From an uncultured Dysosmobacter sp. (GTDB lineage: Bacteria; Bacillota; Clostridia; Oscillospirales; Oscillospiraceae): a stretch of DNA of 49,635 bases. Below are positions 29,221 to 38,077 of this stretch, piece by piece. Location of the stretch: contig NZ_CANRMB010000029.1 of the NCBI RefSeq assembly GCF_947631635.1, forward strand, positions 1 through 49,635, in the 5' to 3' direction. Each line of letters starts with the position of its first letter. Position 1 is the stretch's first letter. The notes beneath the pieces were generated by a model, which worked only from the letters and a program-made list of their open reading frames with translations, was not told the DNA's origin and ran no database searches. The position numbers and the translations under genes were made by a program.

Positions 29221-30726
29221 ATGGCAGATACCTATAAGCATGGCGTATATGTCCAGGAACAGGCGACGCGGCTTATCGCGCCTGTTCTCGGAACGGCGGG
29301 CCTGCAGGTCATCGTGGGCACGGCCCCGGTGAATATGCTGGCCGACCCGGCGGGGGCGGCGAACACTCCCCTGCTGGTTCAGAGCTACAAGGAGGCCGTG
29401 GCGGCTGTGGGGTACAGCGACGACTTTGCCGCGTACACCCTCTGTGAGAGCATCAGCGCCAACTTCCAGGTGGTGGGCACCGGGCCGCTGGTGCTTATCA
29501 ACGTGCTGGACCCCAGCAACACGAAGTTCCAGGAGGAAGTGGCCGAGAAGGACATCGAGCTGTCCGACGACGTGGCTCTGGTGGAGGAGACCGGCCTGCT
29601 GCCGAAGGAGCTGAAAGTGAAAACCGGCGGGACGGAGGCAACCGACCTGGCGGCGGACACCGACTACACCACGACGTTCAACAACGACGGCACGCTGACT
29701 ATCCTGCTCACCAGCGCGGGGAAGGAAAAGCTGGAGGCCGACAGCGACGCCGCGGGGAAAATCAAGGTCAGCGGCAAGAAGCTGGACCCGTCCAAGGTCA
29801 CGGCGCAGGACATCATCGGCACCGTGGACGTGGGCACGGGCAAGGAGACCGGCCTGGAGGTCGTCCGGCAAATCTATCCCAAGCTGGGCATGACCCCCGG
29901 CATCCTGCTGGCCCCCAGGTTCAGCGCGAAGCCGGAGGTGTCCGCGGCCCTGCAGGCCAAGACCCACGAAATCAACGGCGTTTTCTCCGCTGTGACCATC
30001 ATCGACGTGGACAGCTCGGCGGAGGGCGCGACCAAGTACACCGACGTTAAGGAGCAGAAGGAGGGCCAGGCCCTGACGAACCCCAACGCTTTCCCCGTCT
30101 GGCTCTATGGCAAGGTGGGCGAGACCATGTACAGCGGCTCCACCCTGGCGGCGGCCCTGACGGCCTACACCGACGCGGTGAACGGGGACGTGCCAAACGT
30201 CAGCCCCAGCAACAAGACGCTCGCCATCAGCGCCGTGTGCCTGGCGGACGGCACGGAGGTCCTACTGGACCAGACCCAGGCCAACACCGTCAACAGCTTC
30301 GGAGTGGCGACGTTCCTCAACATGAACGGCTTCCGCCTGTGGGGCAACAACACCGCCTGCTATCCGGGCAACACGGACCCCAAGGACCGCTGGTTCTCCG
30401 TGCGCCGGTTCTTCTGCTGGTCTGCCAATACGTTCATTCTGACGTATTTCCAGAAGGTGGACGACCCCATGAACCCCCGGCTTATCGAGGCCATTGTGGA
30501 CAGCGAGAACGTGCGCGGCCACAGCTTCGTGGCGCGGGACATCTGCGCCCGGTATGAAATCGAGTTCAACGAGGACGAGAACCCGACCACGGACCTGCTC
30601 AACGGCAAAATCACCTTCCATCAGTACCTGACGCCCTACGTCCCGGCGGAGGACATCGAGAACATCCTGGAGTTCGACCCGGATGCTCTGAGCGCGCTTT
30701 TCGCGAAAGGAGGGACCAGAACATGA
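29221..30726 (+). CDS. Tail sheath protein
   Basis: A 501-residue protein from ATG 29221 behind AGGAGG. The N-terminal KHGVYVQEQATRLIAPVLG, then INVLDPSN near 98-105, and the C-terminal VDDPMNPRLIEAIVDSENV with NGKITFHQYLTPYVPAEDIE are the sheath family pattern (contractile tail). An inserted Ig-like section lies at 140-200. It proves a myovirus-type tail. It is followed by the tube gene in an ATGA overlap. Confidence 0.93.
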   Translation: MADTYKHGVYVQEQATRLIAPVLGTAGLQVIVGTAPVNMLADPAGAANTPLLVQSYKEAVAAVGYSDDFAAYTLCESISANFQVVGTGPLVLINVLDPSNTKFQEEVAEKDIELSDDVALVEETGLLPKELKVKTGGTEATDLAADTDYTTTFNNDGTLTILLTSAGKEKLEADSDAAGKIKVSGKKLDPSKVTAQDIIGTVDVGTGKETGLEVVRQIYPKLGMTPGILLAPRFSAKPEVSAALQAKTHEINGVFSAVTIIDVDSSAEGATKYTDVKEQKEGQALTNPNAFPVWLYGKVGETMYSGSTLAAALTAYTDAVNGDVPNVSPSNKTLAISAVCLADGTEVLLDQTQANTVNSFGVATFLNMNGFRLWGNNTACYPGNTDPKDRWFSVRRFFCWSANTFILTYFQKVDDPMNPRLIEAIVDSENVRGHSFVARDICARYEIEFNEDENPTTDLLNGKITFHQYLTPYVPAEDIENILEFDPDALSALFAKGGTRT

Positions 30727-31253
30727 TTAGCAATAACTACATCCCGGAGAAAATCAACGAATACAACGTGTATCTGGACGGCACCAAGATGATTGGTATT
30801 GCGGCGGCGGCCACGCTGCCGGAGGTCAATATGCAGACCAGCACCGTGTCCGGCGTCGGCGTCAACGGCGAAATCGACAGCCCCACCCTGGGCCAGTTCG
30901 AGAGCATGGAGCAGGAAATCCAGTTCAACACGCTGTACAGCTCCTGCGCGGATATGCTTTCCCCTTTGAGCGCCGTCAATCTGACGTTCCGCGCCGCGCA
31001 GCAGGTCTATGACAAGGGGACCGGCGGCGGGTACATCTTCAAGTCCCTGCGCATCGTGGAGATGGGCCGGGTCAAGAAGTTCAACCCCGGCAAGCTGGAA
31101 AAGGCCAACAGCATGGAGGCCGCTATCACCCTGGAGCTGACCTACATTCTGGTCGAGGTGGACGGTGCGCCCATCCTGGAAATCGACAAGCTGAACCAGG
31201 TGTACAAGGTCAACGGCGTGGATATGCTGGCCGACGTGCGCAACATGACCTGA
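30723..31253 (+). CDS. Major tail tube protein
   Basis: A 176-residue protein from ATG 30723, overlapping the sheath stop. IPEKINEYNVYLDGTKMIGI near the N-terminus, then AAATLPEVNMQTSTVSGVG and GEIDSPTLGQFESMEQEI, match the P2 FII-like tube family. Hexameric rings of it stack inside the sheath. Next to the sheath, as in P2. Confidence 0.9.
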   Translation: MISNNYIPEKINEYNVYLDGTKMIGIAAAATLPEVNMQTSTVSGVGVNGEIDSPTLGQFESMEQEIQFNTLYSSCADMLSPLSAVNLTFRAAQQVYDKGTGGGYIFKSLRIVEMGRVKKFNPGKLEKANSMEAAITLELTYILVEVDGAPILEIDKLNQVYKVNGVDMLADVRNMT

Positions 31254-31276
31254 CAGAAGAATACAAAACCAGACCA

Positions 31277-31306
31277 GCCCGCCCCGGCCAGAAATCCGGG
31301 GCGGGC
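31277..31306. terminator. Strong hairpin between tube and tail chaperone genes
   Basis: GCCCGCCCCGG (31277-31287) pairs with CCGGGGCGGGC (31296-31306), then CTATTCT. The T-run is poor, so it may only dampen read-through or protect the abundant sheath-tube mRNA. Confidence 0.6.
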
Positions 31307-31337
31307 CTATTCTGCTATGAATGGAAGGAGATAAAAA

Positions 31338-31985
31338 ATGCCGGAGGAAATCAAAATCGCGGAGACCACGCCGGAGGAAGCGGCGGATATGGATGCGCGG
31401 GAATACATCATCGAGCTGAAAAAGCCGCACATCTTCGACCGGAAGGAGTACGCGGAAATCGACCTGGGCGGCCTGGAGCGGCTGACCATCCAGGATGCAA
31501 TCGACGCCCAGCAGGACCTTTTCGGCCAGCAGGACGTGGCAAGCTCCCTCCTGTGCGAAACCACGTCGTCCTTCGCTATGGAAATCGCGGCCAAGGCGAG
31601 CGGGCTGCCCATCGAGTTTTTCAAAACGCTGTCCATCGGCGCGGGCCGGAAGGTCAAGCGGGCCGTGCAGGCGTACATCCGCCGGTCCGGGAACAGCGAG
31701 GGGACCGTGCTGCGGCTGGAAAAGCCCTATCACTTCCAGAGCGAGGTCTACCAGGAGTTCGACCTGTCCCCTATCGCTGACATGAGCATGATGCAGGAGA
31801 GCGCGGCGGAGAACGTGATGGCGCGGGAGGGCTTCGTCATCACGGAAAATTCCTTCAACTACCTGTACGCCTGCGTAATCGCCAGCATGGCGGTCAATAA
31901 GCCCAAGGAGCTGTTCACCGGCCTGCCCCTGTGTGAGCTGCTGAATCTGAAAGAGGCGGTCAACAACTCGGATTTTTTCGAGTAA
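31338..31985 (+). CDS. Tail assembly chaperone (short product)
   Basis: A 215-residue protein from ATG 31338 with GAAGGAG upstream. REYIIELKKPHIFDRKEYAE and IDLGGLERLTIQDAIDAQ are typical of Firmicutes myophage tail assembly chaperones. It ends ...NSDFFE just after a slippery site. It binds the tape measure during tail assembly and is not in the virion. Confidence 0.8.
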   Translation: MPEEIKIAETTPEEAADMDAREYIIELKKPHIFDRKEYAEIDLGGLERLTIQDAIDAQQDLFGQQDVASSLLCETTSSFAMEIAAKASGLPIEFFKTLSIGAGRKVKRAVQAYIRRSGNSEGTVLRLEKPYHFQSEVYQEFDLSPIADMSMMQESAAENVMAREGFVITENSFNYLYACVIASMAVNKPKELFTGLPLCELLNLKEAVNNSDFFE

Positions 31986-32134
31986 AGGGCGGAATCAAAG
32001 CTCTGCGCAAGGCTGCTATCCGCCTGTCCGCCGCGACGATGACCAGCGTGGAGTTCTACATGAAGATGTCCGCGCGGGATTTCGTCGAGCTGAACAATGA
32101 GGTGGTGGAGGAATGGCGCGCAACAAAACATTAG
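31338..32134 (+). CDS. Tail assembly chaperone, -1 frameshift product
   Basis: If the ribosome slips -1 on T TTT TTC (31973-31979), translation passes the TAA and continues with RVKGGIKALRKAAIRLSAA, adding 51 residues to the stop at 32132-32134. The added part (LSAATMTSVEFYMKMSARDF) has the sequence character of the second half of gpG/gpGT and P2 E/E' chaperones, and its frame is open only in this register. The short and long forms would be made in fixed ratio. Confidence 0.8.
31973..31979 (+). other. Programmed -1 frameshift slippery heptamer
   Basis: T TTT TTC, in phase with the chaperone frame, one codon before GAG TAA. Canonical X XXY YYZ site. Confidence 0.8.
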
Positions 32135-35100
32135 ACCTGACCATCCGTATTGCCGGGAAAATGGACAAGAGCCTGGTGTCGGCAATCAACGGAACGAACA
32201 ACCGCATCGGAGACCTGGCCCGCACGGTGAGCCACATCGGGACGGCGGGCCTGGCGGCCATGGGCGCGCTTGCCACCGGGACCGTGGCGGCCCTGGCCCA
32301 ATGCACGGACGCGGCCAAGGACTTTGAGGCGCAGATGTCCGACGTGGTGAAGTACGTGGGCGGTCTGGCCGACGCCAACGGCAAAATCAGCGGGAAGTTG
32401 GCGGAGAACGGCAAGACCTACGCGGAAAACTACAGCGCCATGACCGACGCCATTCTGGAATTGAGCACGCAAATCCCCATGACGGCGGAGGACCTGACCA
32501 GACTGGCCGCTGCCGCCGGACAGTCCGGCAAGTCCATCAGCGACCTTATCCAGTACGACGACGAGGGGAACATCAGCGGCTTCCTGAAAGACGTTGCCAT
32601 GATGGGCACGGCCATGGATATTTCCGCAGACCAGGCGGGCGACTGGGCCGCCAAGTGGGAAAAGGCGTTCGGCATCAACCACGAGCAGGTGATGGAGGTC
32701 TCCGACCAAATCAACTATCTGGGCGCGAACAGCGCCACAACGGCGGCGGAAATCGCCCAGGTGGTCAACGAGACCGCCGGACTGGGCCAGGTGGCAGGCA
32801 TGGACGTGGCAAGCACGGCGGCCCTGGCGGACGCCATGCTGGCTATGGGCGTGGACACCGGCAAGGCGGCCAACTCCATCAGCCGGATGTACGTCAACTT
32901 GAGCAAAGGGTCCAGCGCCACAAAAGCGCAAAAGGAACAATGGGAGGCCCTGGGGTTCACGGCGGAGGGCGTCGCCAAGATGATGCAGGACGACGCCACG
33001 GGGACCATCCTGCAGGTGTTCGAGGCAATCCAGAACCTGGACGCCGACAAGCAGGTTGCAGCATTGAGTACGCTGTTCGGCCAGTGGGCCATCAAGGGCG
33101 CGGCGAAGATGACCGGGAATTTGAGCACCTTCACCGACGCGCTGGCTATGGTGAATGACCCCAGCCTCTACAACGGGAGCATGGAGCGGGAGTTCATCAT
33201 CAAATCCAGCAACGCGGAGGCCATCGACACCATGATGTCCAATGCGTTCCAAGCACTCAAAATTGACGTGGGCACCGCTTTCCTCCCGGCCAAAAAGGAA
33301 ATGAGCGTGGCCCTGATAGACTTCATCAACCAGCTGCGGGATATGCCGGAGCTGGGCGAGATTGCCCAAACGCTGGCGTCGATATTCAGCCAGGGCGTGG
33401 AGCTGGCCGGGAACGCGCTGGAGACCGCACTGCCATACATCCAGCAGGCGCTGGACTACCTGCAGGACCACGGGCCGCAGGTGGTAAGCATCCTGAAAAA
33501 CCTGGCTATCGCCTTTACCGCCATGAAGTTTGCGCCGGGCATCACCGGCCTGCTGGGCGGAGCGGGAAATCTGCTGCTGGGCACAAAGTCCGGCGGCGGG
33601 AACGGAAAGAGGACCGGCGGGCTGTTCGACATGGCCCGTAGGCTGTTCACGGGCGGACAGCGCGTGGGCGGCATCCTGTCAAGCGGCCTGGCGTCCGCCG
33701 TGAGCGCAGGACCCATGACCACGCTGGCGGCCACCGGGAACACCATTCGGAACCTGGTGGGCGGCAGCGGCATCGGGCAGGGAATCGGAAACTACTTCGG
33801 CGGAATCGCGGCGTCGCTGGGCAACCTGGGAAACACCAGAATTGGCGGCGGAATCCTGGGCGGCCTGCGGGCCACCGGCGGCGCGATAGGAGAAGTCCTG
33901 TCCGGCATCTCCAGAGAAACCGGCCTGACCGGGCTGGTCACTGGCGGCGCGAACCTCGCACGGCGGGGCGCGGGCTGGGTAGCCGGAAGGGCAACCGGGC
34001 TGGCGCAGGGCGCGGCGGGACTGGTGGGCCGTGTGGCCGGGTCCGCACCGGCGCAGGCCATCGGCGGTGCGCTGGGGAACGTCGGCAGCTTCCTGGGCGC
34101 TGGCATGGGCGCGCTGGGCAATATGTGGGGGCCGGTCGCCTCCGGCTTCGGCGGCCTGGTGTCCGGGGCGCTCCCCATCGTGGGCGTCATCTCCAGCATC
34201 ATTGCCGTGGTGAGCATCCTGGGGGACCACCTGGAGGATATACGCGGAATCATTCAGAGCGTATTCGGAGACACCGGCGTTGCCGTCTTTGATTCGTTCA
34301 TCGGCGTGCTCCAGCAGGTGGGAGACTTCATCAACGGGCTGTTCCAGGACGGCGGCGTGGCGGCGGCGCTGGCCCCGCTGCGCGACGCCATCACGGGCCT
34401 GTTCGGTGAGAACGCCGGGGCAGCTTTCGATGGGCTGGTTCAAATCCTGCAATCCGTCATGGGCGTGGTCGGTCAGGTCGTCTCCTTCGCAAACACCTAC
34501 GTCAAGCCCATCATTCAGGAAATTTTCAGCTTCATCACGCAGACGGTGGTGCCTATCCTGCTCCAGACCTTCACGGCGGCGGCCCCGACGATTTCCGCTA
34601 TCCTGTCCAACCTGGGCAGCGCGGTGATGACGGTGGCCCAGATAATCGCCATGGCAATTCAGGCGGCCCTCCCTGTCATCGAGAACGTCATTTCCGTGGT
34701 CCTCTCTATCGCAAGCGTGGTCATTCCGGCGCTGTTGGCCGGGTACGAGGCATTTAGCTCCGGGCTGTCCACTATCGTTTCGGCAATTCAAACCGTGTTC
34801 CAAGGCATCATCGACTTTGTGACCGGCGTGTTCACGCTGAACTGGCAGCAGGCGTGGCAGGGCGTCCAGGACATCTTCGGCGGAATTTTCGAGGGACTGG
34901 GCGCGCTGATTAAAACGCCGCTGAACGCGGTCATCTCCATTGTGAACAAGGCCATTTCCGGCATCAACGGCCTAAACCTGGACATCCCGGACTGGGTGCC
35001 GCTGATTGGCGGAAAGAAGTTCGGCCTGAACATCCCGGAAATCCCCATGCTGGCGCGCGGCGGCTTCACCAATGGGCCGAGCGTGGCAGGCGAGGCAGGG

Positions 35101-35412
35101 ACCGAGGCGGTCATCAGCTTCCAGCGGGGCGTGCGGGCGCAGAACATCGAAATCTGGCGGCAGGCCGGGCAGCTGCTGGGGCTGGGGAACCGGCCCGCGG
35201 AGCTGCAAAGCCTACCGGCTGGAGCGGGAGGCGGCCCCGGATTCTCCTTCACGTTCGCGCCGCAGGTCATCATCCAGGGCAACGCGGACCAGAACGTGGT
35301 GGACCGGGCGCTGGTGGAATCGGAGGCGCGCGTCGAGGCATGGATGGAAGCCAACTTCGACCGGCTTTTGAGCCGGGCCGAGCGGGAGCGTGGCCGCCGG
35401 GCCTATGCGTGA
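32113..35412 (+). CDS. Tape measure protein (TP901-like)
   Basis: A 1099-residue protein from ATG 32113 (overlaps the frameshift product). The first 400 residues match phage TP901-type minor tail domains (FEAQMSDVVKYVGGLADANG, LSTQIPMTAEDLTRLAAAAG, AALADAMLAMGVDTGKAANS). Residues about 410-950 are Ala/Gly-rich with hydrophobic stretches (GAGNLLLGTKSGGGN, IVGVISSIIAVVSILG). The end (MLARGGFTNGPSVAGEAGTE) is a classic tape-measure C-terminus. Its length sets the tail length, roughly 1.5 angstrom per residue. Confidence 0.92.
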   Translation: MARNKTLDLTIRIAGKMDKSLVSAINGTNNRIGDLARTVSHIGTAGLAAMGALATGTVAALAQCTDAAKDFEAQMSDVVKYVGGLADANGKISGKLAENGKTYAENYSAMTDAILELSTQIPMTAEDLTRLAAAAGQSGKSISDLIQYDDEGNISGFLKDVAMMGTAMDISADQAGDWAAKWEKAFGINHEQVMEVSDQINYLGANSATTAAEIAQVVNETAGLGQVAGMDVASTAALADAMLAMGVDTGKAANSISRMYVNLSKGSSATKAQKEQWEALGFTAEGVAKMMQDDATGTILQVFEAIQNLDADKQVAALSTLFGQWAIKGAAKMTGNLSTFTDALAMVNDPSLYNGSMEREFIIKSSNAEAIDTMMSNAFQALKIDVGTAFLPAKKEMSVALIDFINQLRDMPELGEIAQTLASIFSQGVELAGNALETALPYIQQALDYLQDHGPQVVSILKNLAIAFTAMKFAPGITGLLGGAGNLLLGTKSGGGNGKRTGGLFDMARRLFTGGQRVGGILSSGLASAVSAGPMTTLAATGNTIRNLVGGSGIGQGIGNYFGGIAASLGNLGNTRIGGGILGGLRATGGAIGEVLSGISRETGLTGLVTGGANLARRGAGWVAGRATGLAQGAAGLVGRVAGSAPAQAIGGALGNVGSFLGAGMGALGNMWGPVASGFGGLVSGALPIVGVISSIIAVVSILGDHLEDIRGIIQSVFGDTGVAVFDSFIGVLQQVGDFINGLFQDGGVAAALAPLRDAITGLFGENAGAAFDGLVQILQSVMGVVGQVVSFANTYVKPIIQEIFSFITQTVVPILLQTFTAAAPTISAILSNLGSAVMTVAQIIAMAIQAALPVIENVISVVLSIASVVIPALLAGYEAFSSGLSTIVSAIQTVFQGIIDFVTGVFTLNWQQAWQGVQDIFGGIFEGLGALIKTPLNAVISIVNKAISGINGLNLDIPDWVPLIGGKKFGLNIPEIPMLARGGFTNGPSVAGEAGTEAVISFQRGVRAQNIEIWRQAGQLLGLGNRPAELQSLPAGAGGGPGFSFTFAPQVIIQGNADQNVVDRALVESEARVEAWMEANFDRLLSRAERERGRRAYA

Positions 35413-35426
35413 GCGGAGGAAAGAAC

Positions 35427-35642
35427 ATGGCAACATACACCACAAAGAGCGGGGATATGTGGGATTCTATCGCCTATGAACAGCTGGGCAGCACGTCCCA
35501 CACGGGCCTGCTTATCAGCGCGAACATGGAGTATAAGGACATCTACATCTTCTCCTCCGGGGTGGTGCTGACCCTCCCGGAAATCCCGCAGAACTTCAAC
35601 AGCCTGCTCCCGCCGTGGAAGCGGAAGGGGGCGGCGGGATGA
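35427..35642 (+). CDS. Tail protein X-like (LysM-like)
   Basis: A 71-residue protein from ATG 35427. TYTTKSGDMWDSIAYEQLGS, then VLTLPEIP, is the compact LysM-like fold of P2 gpX, which sits at the tail tube/baseplate joint. Position between tape measure and late-control-D-like gene agrees. Overlaps the next gene by 4 bases. Confidence 0.8.
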   Translation: MATYTTKSGDMWDSIAYEQLGSTSHTGLLISANMEYKDIYIFSSGVVLTLPEIPQNFNSLLPPWKRKGAAG

Positions 35643-36976
35643 TTGACCCTAACGCCGCCCGCCGGGCGTCGGTGGACATCACCATTGACGGCGCGGACAT
35701 CACCAGCAGCATGAAGCCCTACTTCCTCTCCCTGACCTACACGGACAGCGAGGAGGACGAATCGGACAGCATCCAGCTCCAGTTACAGGACCGGGAAGGA
35801 CTGTGGCTGCAGGACTGGCTGAACAAGGCGGTGGAGGCGTCGGCGGCGGCCAAGCTGTCCATCAGCGCGACCATCACACCGGAAAACTGGGGAAGCGGCG
35901 GCGGGTCCCTGCCCACGGGCAGCTTTGAGCTGGACAGCGTGGAAGCAGGCGGCCCGCCGTCCACCGTGACGCTGAAAGGGTCCTCCCTGGCCTATGGGTC
36001 CGCCATCCGGCAGACCAAGAAAACAAAAGCCTGGGAGAACTACACCCTGTCCGGTATCGCCAACGAGATAGCCAGCAACGGCGGGCTGTCCTGCGTGTAC
36101 GAGGCGTCCAACAATCCGAGCTATGAGCGGAAGGAGCAGACCAAAAAGAGCGACATCACCTTCCTGTCCGAGCTGTGCCACGACGAGGGCATCAGCCTGA
36201 AATGCACGGACGGGCAGCTGGTCCTCTTTGACCAATCCATCTATGAGGCCCTGCCTCCCGTGGCGTACATCCGGCGCAACAACGGGAGAATCCTCCCGGC
36301 GGCCCCGCGCGCATACGGGGCATACCACCGGGACGAGAGCTACACGGCCTATGAGAGCTACCAGCTTTCCACCGGCGCGGCGGAGACCCAGTACGGGTCC
36401 TGCCGCGTCAGCTACGCGGACCCGGCCACCGGAAAGTGCATCGAGGGGATTGCCACGGCGGAGGGGGACGACGGGGAGAGCGAGCAGCGGCTGGAAATCA
36501 CGGCGCGGGTGTCCAGCGCGGGCGAGGCAAAGGCCCTGGCGGAAAAGCACCTGCGCCTACACAACAAGTTCAACCGCACGGCGTCCTTCACGCTGCCGGG
36601 GAACACGGCCCTTGTGGCCGGGGTCACGGTCATGCTGGAGGACTTCGGCGGCTGGTCCGGCAAGTACATGGTCAAGCAGGCCACGCACACCATCGACGGG
36701 AGCGGGTACACCACCAAGATTGACCTGCGGAAAGTCCTGTCCGGCGGCGAGAGCGATTCCACCGGCGGCGACACCGGCGGCGAGGAGGAGGCCACCGCAG
36801 CAGCGGAGACCACCGGCCAGAGCTACACAGTGAAATCCGGGGACAGCCTGTGGGCCATAGCGAAAAAATACTATGGCAGCGGGGCCATGTACACCAAAAT
36901 CTATGAGGCAAACAAGGACATCATCGGCAAGAACCCGAACCTGATTTACCCAGGACAGCAGCTTATCATTCCGTAA
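35639..36976 (+). CDS. Baseplate hub, late-control-D-like, with C-terminal LysM
   Basis: A 445-residue protein from ATG 35639. The first 350 residues follow the P2 gpD/Mu gp44 hub fold: VDITIDGADITSSMKPYFLS, LTYTDSEEDESDSIQLQLQD and RAYGAYHRDESYTAYESYQL. After a Gly/Asp/Glu linker (about 375-395) a LysM domain (QSYTVKSGDSLWAIAKKYYG ... LIYPGQQLIIP) ends the protein. The LysM would bind peptidoglycan when the tail tip touches the cell wall. Confidence 0.88.
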   Translation: MIDPNAARRASVDITIDGADITSSMKPYFLSLTYTDSEEDESDSIQLQLQDREGLWLQDWLNKAVEASAAAKLSISATITPENWGSGGGSLPTGSFELDSVEAGGPPSTVTLKGSSLAYGSAIRQTKKTKAWENYTLSGIANEIASNGGLSCVYEASNNPSYERKEQTKKSDITFLSELCHDEGISLKCTDGQLVLFDQSIYEALPPVAYIRRNNGRILPAAPRAYGAYHRDESYTAYESYQLSTGAAETQYGSCRVSYADPATGKCIEGIATAEGDDGESEQRLEITARVSSAGEAKALAEKHLRLHNKFNRTASFTLPGNTALVAGVTVMLEDFGGWSGKYMVKQATHTIDGSGYTTKIDLRKVLSGGESDSTGGDTGGEEEATAAAETTGQSYTVKSGDSLWAIAKKYYGSGAMYTKIYEANKDIIGKNPNLIYPGQQLIIP

Positions 36977-36987
36977 GGAGGGGGACC

Positions 36988-37350
36988 ATGTACGAGAGGC
37001 AGACACAATTCCAGAACAACGACGCGGCCTTCTCCGTGATGGTGCGCGTGGGGACCGTGACCGCCGTGGACAACGTGAAGCGGCTGGCCCAGGTGTTCTT
37101 CCAGGACATGAACCTGCCCTCCGGCTGGATTCCCGTGCTTATCAACCGGGACTTCATCCCCGACTACGACGTGCCGCAGAAAACAGAGAAGCGGGGCGGC
37201 GGAGCCGGGGATGCTGCTTTTGAGGAGCACGACCACGATTTGATTATCAAGCCGTGGATGCCAAAGGTAAACGACCAAGTGCTGTGCCTGTATGAACCCA
37301 TCCGGGACGGGCGCGGCTTTGTGCTGGGAGGGATTCAGGCGTGGCAGTAG
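36988..37350 (+). CDS. Baseplate spike protein (gpV-like)
   Basis: A 120-residue protein from ATG 36988 behind AAGGAGGG. SVMVRVGTVTAVDNVKRLAQ and the end DQVLCLYEPIRDGRGFVLGG are an OB-fold as in P2 gpV/gp45-type puncturing spikes. The short acidic/His middle (FEEHDHDLIIKPW) could bind a metal at the tip. It lacks the usual C-terminal beta-helix repeats, so the needle may be short. Confidence 0.75.
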   Translation: MYERQTQFQNNDAAFSVMVRVGTVTAVDNVKRLAQVFFQDMNLPSGWIPVLINRDFIPDYDVPQKTEKRGGGAGDAAFEEHDHDLIIKPWMPKVNDQVLCLYEPIRDGRGFVLGGIQAWQ

Positions 37351-37757
37351 TGGGCTACCTGGGGAAAAGCTCCAGAGAGGGAATCATCTTTTCCGTATCG
37401 GACGACGTGGTGCTGACGCTGGAAAACTTCAAGTGGTCCGGGTCTGCGCGTTACTCCATCCACAACCGGCATAACTACCACGCGCTGACGGAGTACACCG
37501 GGATGGACCCGGACAAAATCACCTTCGAGATTCAGCTGCTTATCGAGCACGGCGTCAATCCACTGGAGCAGGTGGTGAAGCTGTGGACCTACGAGCGGGA
37601 GGGAATCGCCCTGGCGTTGACCATCGGAACAAAGTGCTACGGGAAATACAGATGGAACATCGTCAGCCATGAGATGACGGCCAAATATACGGACCGGAAC
37701 GGCGACATAGCGGGCGCTACGGTGTCCGTGACGTTACAGGAGTATTTGAGAACATGA
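37341..37757 (+). CDS. P2 gpU-like tail protein
   Basis: A 138-residue protein from GTG 37341 (10-base overlap). GYLGKSSREGIIFSVSDDVV near the start, later KITFEIQLLIEHGVNPLEQV and IALALTIGTKCYGKYRWNIV, match the GpU family (baseplate/tail tip). Followed by an ATGA overlap. Confidence 0.82.
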   Translation: MAVVGYLGKSSREGIIFSVSDDVVLTLENFKWSGSARYSIHNRHNYHALTEYTGMDPDKITFEIQLLIEHGVNPLEQVVKLWTYEREGIALALTIGTKCYGKYRWNIVSHEMTAKYTDRNGDIAGATVSVTLQEYLRT

Positions 37758-38077
37758 GCAATACGTACACGGTATCAGCAGACGAGAACGGCGCGCTGGA
37801 GCTGGGCGCGGCGGAGACGGTGAAATCGGTCCTCCAGGCAATCAGGATAATCCTGACCACGCCAAAGGGGACCGTGCCGCTGTACCGGGACTTCGGCGTT
37901 GACATGGACTTCCTGGACCTGCCCGCACCGGCGGCGGAGCAGCAGGCGCGGATGGAGATTCGGGAGGCCATCGAAAAATGGGAACCGCGGGCCACGGTGA
38001 AGGACATCACCTTTGAGCGGGACGGGGCATCGGGCAAGCTGGTCCCGAAGGTGGAGGTGGAAATCAACATTGAGTAA
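37754..38077 (+). CDS. Baseplate wedge protein gp25/gpW-like
   Basis: A 107-residue protein from ATG 37754. VLQAIRIILTTPKGTVPLYR followed by DFGVDMDFLDLP is the hallmark of T4 gp25/P2 gpW wedge proteins (a lysozyme-like beta-sandwich shared by all contractile tails). The basic tail leads into the next gene with an 8-base overlap. Confidence 0.9.
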   Translation: MSNTYTVSADENGALELGAAETVKSVLQAIRIILTTPKGTVPLYRDFGVDMDFLDLPAPAAEQQARMEIREAIEKWEPRATVKDITFERDGASGKLVPKVEVEINIE

